A DNA stretch of 64,000 nt from Chrysopilus asiliformis. Its lineage: Eukaryota > Arthropoda > Insecta > Diptera > Rhagionidae. Position 1 is the first letter of the stretch. Each line of letters opens with the position of its first letter. The notes below the pieces were generated by a model. That model saw only the letters and a program-made list of their open reading frames with translations. It was not told where the DNA came from and searched no databases. The DNA is taken from contig OZ035963.1 of assembly GCA_964034945.1 (NCBI GenBank), forward strand, positions 35,392,361-35,456,360, in the 5' to 3' direction. Of this stretch, positions 55,365 to 64,000 are shown piece by piece. A program made the translations under genes and the position numbers.

Positions 55365-58300
55365 TATTATAAATTTTCATACATTTAACTTTATAAAGAG
55401 ACTATATTGTCACATTTTTAACTACAGTTCGAATCAAATTCCAAACGTCAAATTTTTTTGATTTTCGTTTCTAGCACAGTTCACTTTGAGTTGTAGCTAA
55501 CATTTTTATCTAGGTAGCTTTTTTGTAATTGTAATTCAGAAATCTCACAATTAATTAAATTGTTTTTCTAAAGGCTTATCACTTCTAAACCAAGTGGAGC
55601 AAATTTCCCCAGCCACTATGTGAACTTGACGGATGTTCAGAAGTTGCAGTTCTATATCGCTAATTATGCAAGAAGTCATTATATTTACTTCAAGCATTTT
55701 TTTCACGAATACCACTTTTGCTCAAAATATGAAGAATCTCCGGGTTACGCCAAAAGTCTTCGGGTAACGCCTAATGTTTAAGAAAGTGAATATTATTGTT
55801 TTATTTTATTGATTTGTTGTTTTGTTTTAATGGTTATTTGCGTTTAATAAACAATGTTTTTTGTTTAAAAACACGAATTAAACACTTAAAATTACCTGCT
55901 TGTTTTAGTTTTCTATGAGCATAACACCTTATGTTTGTATGGAACTGTGTTAAGATATCACAAACGACGGATGGTCCTATAGAAGTTGGATTCCTTCAAC
56001 ATTTTAGACTAAAGTGAAATGTTGCTTTTCGCTCCATTATTTATTTTACTTTCCTCTTCTATAAAAGGAAAGTACTGTTTTCGCGACGGAGACCACCTTG
56101 AGAACGATTGCAGATAGAAAATTTCTGATCAGCACGAAATCCGCTTCAGACTAAATTATGAGGATGTCCGTGCATCTGTCTCTCGGTCTGTCCGTTTTTT
56201 GTATCTTACATAACTCTAGAACGCGTTGACATAGCGACTTGAAATTTTTTGTAAATAAATTTTACAAAAATCGTAATTGTCTATCAACTTTTGGAAAAGT
56301 AACGGTAGCTATAACGGTTACCTCCCATACAAATTGTTCGAAAAATACGGTTTTTAAAAAAAATCTAAACCTATGTGTTTTTGGCAGAAAATGAATATCA
56401 CAAAATTTAAAGGATATAAGATTTTCTACATTTTTTGCTTTAATGGTTTTTTGGTATTTCTAACGGTTCTCAAGATATTAAAAAAAACATTTTTTTTAAA
56501 TCTGTCGAAAACTGTACTTTTATGAAAAAGTGTATATAACTAAATTTATAATAAATTAAATTTTCTATTGGGTCGTTCGGAAAGTCATTTCGTTTTTTCT
56601 CAACAGAGGGCCTAATTGTATTTTTTCACAGCCAACTTCACACTTAAGTCGCATAATCATTATATATTTTGAAAGCTGATATAGTAAGGCTTGTTTGTTA
56701 AAAATTTTATTTGATTCTGTGCCATAGTTTTTTTTTTGTGCCCTATCAAAGATGGAAAATCGAAAGCAGCATTTTCGGCATATTTTACTCTTTTACTATC
56801 GAAAAGGTAAAAATGCAGTTCAAGCAAGGCGAAAATTATGTGATGTGTATGGAGAAGATGTATTGACCGAACGGCAATGCCAAAATTGGTTTGCAAAATT
56901 TCGTTCCGGCAATTTCGATGTTGAAGATGCACCACGTTCTGGAAGGCCCGTTGAAGCCGATGAAGACAAAATAAAGGCTTTGATAGATGCAAACCGCCGA
57001 ATAACAACTCGAGAGATTGCTGAGAGGATAAATTTGTCGAATTCGACCGTTCATGATCACGTGAAACGTCTTGGTTTAATTTCAAAACTTCATATATGTG
57101 GTCCAATTTGTTCTTACAGAACGAAATTTGCTTCGTCGCATTAACGACTGTGATTTGCTTCTCAAACGTCAAAAAAATGATCCATTTTTGAAACGAATCA
57201 TTACTGGCGACGAAAAATGGGTTGTTTACAATAATGTTAAGCGCAAGAGATCATGGAGTAAAAAAGATGAACCAGCTCAAACCACTTCGAAGGCCGATAT
57301 TCACCAAAAAAAGGTTATGCTATCTGTTTGGTGAGATTTCAAGGGGATCGTTTATTTTGAGCTTCTACCGAACAATACCACTATTAATTCTGGAGTGTAC
57401 TGTGATCAACTGGACAAATTGAAAGATTCACTCAAACAGAAAAGGCCAGAATTGATCAACAGAAAAGGTATATTGTTCCACCACGATAACGCGAAACCTC
57501 ATACAAGTTTGGTGACCCGCCAAAAGCTTTTACATCTTGAATGGGATGTACTACCACACCCACCATATTCTCCAGATTTGGCACCTTCGGACTATTACTT
57601 GTTCCGGTCTCTGCAAAATTTTTTGGACGGGAAGACATTCACTTCAAATCAGGACGTCAAATATCACTTGGACTTGGACCAGTTTTTTGCCAGGAAAGAT
57701 CAGAAGTTTTATGAACGTGGAATCAATCTCCTGCCCGAAAGATGGCAAAAGGTATTGGACCAAAATGGAGAATATATAATTTAATAAAATATTTATACAC
57801 TCTAAAAAAATCGTGTTTCATTTTCACCAAAAAAACGAAATGACTTTCCGAACAACCCAATATATAACCAATTTTCGTGCAATTGGTTTGTTAGAAACAC
57901 TTCTTTTTAGGCACTCTAGACTAATAGCTGTTTTTTTAATGATCCGATCAGAGATCCGGATTAACTTTCATACAAATTCGTAACCCAAGTCTCATCGGGA
58001 TCATGATCTGATTTGCTTTCTGAGTTAATGGGAAATTAAAAATTTCCCTTGGTGCCTGTCTCAGCTGGCGTCTTGCGGTTTCATAGGTGTATGGATATTT
58101 GAGTACTATTTCCATCGCATGAAGGCTATTAGAGTAAGTTCGGGTATTGTGGTACACCTTCTTTTGTTTTCATAATAAATCACTCGTTTTAAAAGCAATC
58201 ATGTTAGAATTTCGCATACGACACCTCCAGAGGCTTGCCTATAAAATTACACAGCAATGTTACCAATCATAAACATAAAAGCAAAATTATGATCAAAAAA

Positions 58301-59778
58301 GTACAGTAACTGAAAAAAAAGTGCTTCAAAAAATTGGCGGGTAATGTGGTATACTGTTTCTTCCATACAAATATTTAAGGCGGGTAATGTGGAATACTGT
58401 TTCATCCATTCAAATATTAAATATTTGTATGGAAAAAATAGTATGCCACATTAGCCGTTCTCACCATGACAAACCAAAAAAATGATTTCTTAGTCTAATT
58501 CGCTTGAATCCAAAAATTTTCTTTTCAAAAATTAAATGTGTTGTCTAAATAATCGTTCACTGATTCACAGTTAAAAAAACAACTTAAAATTGGCTTTCGA
58601 GATTCATTTGAATGTGGAGACAATAAAATGTTGATTGTGCTCAAAAACGTTTTTCAGAAAATTCCGATATAACCTGATAAACCATGGACTTGTCAACATC
58701 AACAATAGTTGCAGAATTTCACAAAAAACAGTATTGTATGTTTGATCTTGCGATGCGGCATCTCATATCCGAGAAATGATGGGGTACCACATTACCCGCC
58801 TATACCACAATACCCGAACTTACTCTACCCTAAAACGGGGAAAAAAAAACCTGGTGGCGAGGAACATAACTATACCTATTCTAGCTGGTAATGACATGAG
58901 TTTTGAAGGGTTTTGCGATTTTAAAAGTTATTGCCACAACATATGGGTTACTATGATGCCACGGCTTGTTTCAACATAGCACCAAAACCAATTTAAACCC
59001 ACAATAAACTCGCTTACGTTTTTTTTAATGATCCATATGGATCTGTTATCCGGATCATTAAAAAAAAGCAGCTAATATTATATTGTGCCATTTATGGCCT
59101 CTTAATGGATTTTATGGCGCTTCACGTCTTTTGTTTGTATTAAGCTAGAACCTGAATCGTACGTCGATGCGTCCGTCATGCGTGCGTCCGGATGACAGTT
59201 CGATGCGGTGACAGTTGGATACGGCAACGAATCTGGAGTTAATTCATTATTTTGCACTTCTTCTATTAGTTTATCTTCGAAACAATTACTTTCAATTTGT
59301 TCCATACTTAAATTGCTTAAATCGTAAACAAACTTTTTTGCGAAATTACATTGCCGTGCGTTGCCGCATGTAAAAGTAGAAATTCGACCTACTCTATGCG
59401 GTTGCCGCATCGGAAAACGTATTATTAGGGGAGTACTCATAGCAGCTCGTTGATTATACTCGAACTGTCAACGTGACGGACGCATCGACGTACGATTCAG
59501 GTTCTAGCTTAATGTTTTCAATACAGTAGATGACGCTGATGGCAATTTAATAAGATATTAAAAGCCAAATACGACGTTCCCATAGTTTTTACGAATAATT
59601 CGACGATGCGAGCGTGTTTAAATACTGTGTATATAACATTTTACTCTTCGCAAGTCTAAGATAATGGAATCAAAAAAGTAGCTTAAGTATTCGGTCGTCT
59701 ATTTTCCACATCATTCAAGGTGTTGTATTGTGCCGATTCAAATATTGTTGAATTGTGTTCAGAAATTTGTTTTTTCAT
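55365..59778. repeat. Array unit 4
   Basis: 4,414 bp; private change TTTTGAAGGGTTT (~58902) where others have TTTTGAGGGGTTT. Confidence 0.95.
56568..57860 (+). pseudogene. Dead mariner, array unit 4
   Basis: Same two lesions (TGA at 57332-57334). Confidence 0.93.
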
Positions 59779-62700
59779 TATTATAAATTTTCATACATTT
59801 AACTTTATAAAGAGACTATATTGTCACATTTTTAACTACAGTTCGAATCAAATTCCAAACGTCAAATTTTTTTGATTTTCGTTTCTAGCACAGTTCACTT
59901 TGAGTTGTAGCTAACATTTTTATCTAGGTAGCTTTTTTGTAATTGTAATTCAGAAATCTCACAATTAATTAAATTGTTTTTCTAAAGGCTTATCACTTCT
60001 AAACCAAGTGGAGCAAATTTCCCCAGCCACTATGTGAACTTGACGGATGTTCAGAAGTTGCAGTTCTATATCGCTAATTATGCAAGAAGTCATTATATTT
60101 ACTTCAAGCATTTTTTTCACGAATACCACTTTTGCTCAAAATATGAAGAATCTCCGGGTTACGCCAAAAGTCTTCGGGTAACGCCTAATGTTTAAGAAAG
60201 TGAATATTATTGTTTTATTTTATTGATTTGTTGTTTTGTTTTAATGGTTATTTGCGTTTAATAAACAATGTTTTTTGTTTAAAAACACGAATTAAACACT
60301 TAAAATTACCTGCTTGTTTTAGTTTTCTATGAGCATAACACCTTATGTTTGTATGGAACTGTGTTAAGATATCACAAACGACGGATGGTCCTATAGAAGT
60401 TGGATTCCTTCAACATTTTAGACTAAAGTGAAATGTTGCTTTTCGCTCCATTATTTATTTTACTTTCCTCTTCTATAAAAGGAAAGTACTGTTTTCGCGA
60501 CGGAGACCACCTTGAGAACGATTGCAGATAGAAAATTTCTGATCAGCACGAAATCCGCTTCAGACTAAATTATGAGGATGTCCGTGCATCTGTCTCTCGG
60601 TCTGTCCGTTTTTTGTATCTTACATAACTCTAGAACGCGTTGACATAGCGACTTGAAATTTTTTGTAAATAAATTTTACAAAAATCGTAATTGTCTATCA
60701 ACTTTTGGAAAAGTAACGGTAGCTATAACGGTTACCTCCCATACAAATTGTTCGAAAAATACGGTTTTTAAAAAAAATCTAAACCTATGTGTTTTTGGCA
60801 GAAAATGAATATCACAAAATTTAAAGGATATAAGATTTTCTACATTTTTTGCTTTAATGGTTTTTTGGTATTTCTAACGGTTCTCAAGATATTAAAAAAA
60901 ACATTTTTTTTAAATCTGTCGAAAACTGTACTTTTATGAAAAAGTGTATATAACTAAATTTATAATAAATTAAATTTTCTATTGGGTCGTTCGGAAAGTC
61001 ATTTCGTTTTTTCTCAACAGAGGGCCTAATTGTATTTTTTCACAGCCAACTTCACACTTAAGTCGCATAATCATTATATATTTTGAAAGCTGATATAGTA
61101 AGGCTTGTTTGTTAAAAATTTTATTTGATTCTGTGCCATAGTTTTTTTTTTGTGCCCTATCAAAGATGGAAAATCGAAAGCAGCATTTTCGGCATATTTT
61201 ACTCTTTTACTATCGAAAAGGTAAAAATGCAGTTCAAGCAAGGCGAAAATTATGTGATGTGTATGGAGAAGATGTATTGACCGAACGGCAATGCCAAAAT
61301 TGGTTTGCAAAATTTCGTTCCGGCAATTTCGATGTTGAAGATGCACCACGTTCTGGAAGGCCCGTTGAAGCCGATGAAGACAAAATAAAGGCTTTGATAG
61401 ATGCAAACCGCCGAATAACAACTCGAGAGATTGCTGAGAGGATAAATTTGTCGAATTCGACCGTTCATGATCACGTGAAACGTCTTGGTTTAATTTCAAA
61501 ACTTCATATATGTGGTCCAATTTGTTCTTACAGAACGAAATTTGCTTCGTCGCATTAACGACTGTGATTTGCTTCTCAAACGTCAAAAAAATGATCCATT
61601 TTTGAAACGAATCATTACTGGCGACGAAAAATGGGTTGTTTACAATAATGTTAAGCGCAAGAGATCATGGAGTAAAAAAGATGAACCAGCTCAAACCACT
61701 TCGAAGGCCGATATTCACCAAAAAAAGGTTATGCTATCTGTTTGGTGAGATTTCAAGGGGATCGTTTATTTTGAGCTTCTACCGAACAATACCACTATTA
61801 ATTCTGGAGTGTACTGTGATCAACTGGACAAATTGAAAGATTCACTCAAACAGAAAAGGCCAGAATTGATCAACAGAAAAGGTATATTGTTCCACCACGA
61901 TAACGCGAAACCTCATACAAGTTTGGTGACCCGCCAAAAGCTTTTACATCTTGAATGGGATGTACTACCACACCCACCATATTCTCCAGATTTGGCACCT
62001 TCGGACTATTACTTGTTCCGGTCTCTGCAAAATTTTTTGGACGGGAAGACATTCACTTCAAATCAGGACGTCAAATATCACTTGGACTTGGACCAGTTTT
62101 TTGCCAGGAAAGATCAGAAGTTTTATGAACGTGGAATCAATCTCCTGCCCGAAAGATGGCAAAAGGTATTGGACCAAAATGGAGAATATATAATTTAATA
62201 AAATATTTATACACTCTAAAAAAATCGTGTTTCATTTTCACCAAAAAAACGAAATGACTTTCCGAACAACCCAATATATAACCAATTTTCGTGCAATTGG
62301 TTTGTTAGAAACACTTCTTTTTAGGCACTCTAGACTAATAGCTGTTTTTTTAATGATCCGATCAGAGATCCGGATTAACTTTCATACAAATTCGTAACCC
62401 AAGTCTCATCGGGATCATGATCTGATTTGCTTTCTGAGTTAATGGGAAATTAAAAATTTCCCTTGGTGCCTGTCTCAGCTGGCGTCTTGCGGTTTCATAG
62501 GTGTATGGATATTTGAGTACTATTTCCATCGCATGAAGGCTATTAGAGTAAGTTCGGGTATTGTGGTACACCTTCTTTTGTTTTCATAATAAATCACTCG
62601 TTTTAAAAGCAATCATGTTAGAATTTCGCATACGACACCTCCAGAGGCTTGCCTATAAAATTACACAGCAATGTTACCAATCATAAACATAAAAGCAAAA

Positions 62701-64000
62701 TTATGATCAAAAAAGTACAGTAACTGAAAAAAAAGTGCTTCAAAAAATTGGCGGGTAATGTGGTATACTGTTTCTTCCATACAAATATTTAAGGCGGGTA
62801 ATGTGGAATACTGTTTCATCCATTCAAATATTAAATATTTGTATGGAAAAAATAGTATGCCACATTAGCCGTTCTCACCATGACAAACCAAAAAAATGAT
62901 TTCTTAGTCTAATTCGCTTGAATCCAAAAATTTTCTTTTCAAAAATTAAATGTGTTGTCTAAATAATCGTTCACTGATTCACAGTTAAAAAAACAACTTA
63001 AAATTGGCTTTCGAGATTCATTTGAATGTGGAGACAATAAAATGTTGATTGTGCTCAAAAACGTTTTTCAGAAAATTCCGATATAACCTGATAAACCATG
63101 GACTTGTCAACATCAACAATAGTTGCAGAATTTCACAAAAAACAGTATTGTATGTTTGATCTTGCGATGCGGCATCTCATATCCGAGAAATGATGGGGTA
63201 CCACATTACCCGCCTATACCACAATACCCGAACTTACTCTACCCTAAAACGGGGAAAAAAAAACCTGGTGGCGAGGAACATAACTATACCTATTCTAGCT
63301 GGTAATGACATGAGTTTTGAGGGGTTTTGCGATTTTAAAAGTTATTGCCACAACATATGGGTTACTATGATGCCACGGCTTGTTTCAACATAGCACCAAA
63401 ACCAATTTAAACCCACAATAAACTCGCTTACGTTTTTTTTAATGATCCATATGGATCTGTTATCCGGATCATTAAAAAAAAGCAGCTAATATTATATTGT
63501 GCCATTTATGGCCTCTTAATGGATTTTATGGCGCTTCACGTCTTTTGTTTGTATTAAGCTAGAACCTGAATCGTACGTCGATGCGTCCGTCATGCGTGCG
63601 TCCGGATGACAGTTCGATGCGGTGACAGTTGGATACGGCAACGAATCTGGAGTTAATTCATTATTTTGCACTTCTTCTATTAGTTTATCTTCGAAACAAT
63701 TACTTTCAATTTGTTCCATACTTAAATTGCTTAAATCGTAAACAAACTTTTTTGCGAAATTACATTGCCGTGCGTTGCCGCATGTAAAAGTAGAAATTCG
63801 ACCTACTCTATGCGGTTGCCGCATCGGAAAACGTATTATTAGGGGAGTACTCATAGCAGCTCGTTGATTATACTCGAACTGTCAACGTGACGGACGCATC
63901 GACGTACGATTCAGGTTCTAGCTTAATGTTTTCAATACAGTAGATGACGCTGATGGCAATTTAATAAGATATTAAAAGCCAAATACGACGTTCCCATAGT
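59779..64000. repeat. Array unit 5 (cut by window edge)
   Basis: 4,222 of an expected ~4,414 bp; no private changes noticed. Whether further units follow is unknown. Confidence 0.95.
60982..62274 (+). pseudogene. Dead mariner, array unit 5
   Basis: Same two lesions (TGA at 61746-61748). Confidence 0.93.

Larger units (their letters stand above)
40851..64000. repeat. Tandem array of five ~4.41-kb units
   Basis: The unit start (TATTATAAATTTTCATAC) occurs at 40851, 45265, 50952, 55365 and 59779, all head to tail. Spacings are 4414, 5687, 4413 and 4414; the long one equals 4414 plus a 1,273-bp insertion. The fifth unit is cut by the window edge after 4,222 bp. Units differ at only a handful of bases that I noticed. 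No host gene is recognised in the unit. Confidence 0.97.

Noticed and set aside
40851..64000. CRISPR or other prokaryotic repeat array
   Set aside because: The repeat unit is 4.4 kb of eukaryotic transposon sequence without spacers.
1..64000. tRNA or rRNA genes
   Set aside because: I looked for A/B-box and cloverleaf patterns and conserved rRNA words by eye and saw none; tRNAscan-SE and Infernal would be decisive.

Overview
This 64-kb window is AT-rich animal nuclear DNA, almost certainly from a higher fly (Diptera). The evidence is spliced genes with GT/AG introns, a two-RRM U1A/U2B''-type snRNP protein close to Drosophila sans fille, a CIDE-N (Drep/DFF family) gene, COX6B, and a typical dipteran load of mariner, piggyBac, PIF/Harbinger, pogo and (GTCY)n 'mini-me'-like elements. 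A tephritid or other schizophoran fly is a guess; the species cannot be fixed from the sequence alone.

Layout. 1-8.2 kb: the tail of a piggyBac transposase cut by the window edge, then transposon debris (mariner relic, two MITEs, a fold-back). 8.3-27.0 kb, minus strand: a nine-exon gene for a ~1,045-residue, low-complexity protein that I do not recognise. Its introns hold several MITEs. Its 10.7-kb first intron also carries, on the plus strand, a small CIDE-N gene and an intact 1,293-bp mariner with perfect 30-bp terminal repeats. 27-33.4 kb: gene-poor DNA with a piggyBac MITE, two repeat families shared with the 9-10 kb region, and a broken non-LTR retrotransposon. 33.5-37.3 kb, minus strand: snf, two coding exons around a 3.2-kb intron full of fold-backs and transposon relics; one MITE abuts the 5' splice site. 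37.4-37.9 kb: a Harbinger MITE just upstream of snf. 39.0-40.3 kb, plus strand: a TRIR-like RS-domain protein followed 113 bp later by COX6B.

40.85-64.0 kb is one tandem array: five head-to-tail copies of a ~4.41-kb unit, the last cut by the window edge, nearly identical to each other. Each unit carries the same doubly broken mariner (same frameshift, same nonsense codon) and the same stack of MITEs. Only unit 2 is longer, because a 1,270-bp PIF/Harbinger-like element with a TAA target duplication inserted there; the other four units keep the empty site. This gives an order of events: mariner decay, multiplication of the segment, Harbinger insertion.

The host genes do not form one pathway: snf acts in spliceosomal U1/U2 snRNPs, TRIR-like is a nuclear RNA-related protein, COX6B is respiratory, and the CIDE-N gene belongs to the DNA-fragmentation/lipid-droplet family. 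The most unusual parts are the large tandem array, the MITE lying at the snf 5' splice site, and the mariner that ends an alternative reading frame of the CIDE-N gene exactly at its TA target.
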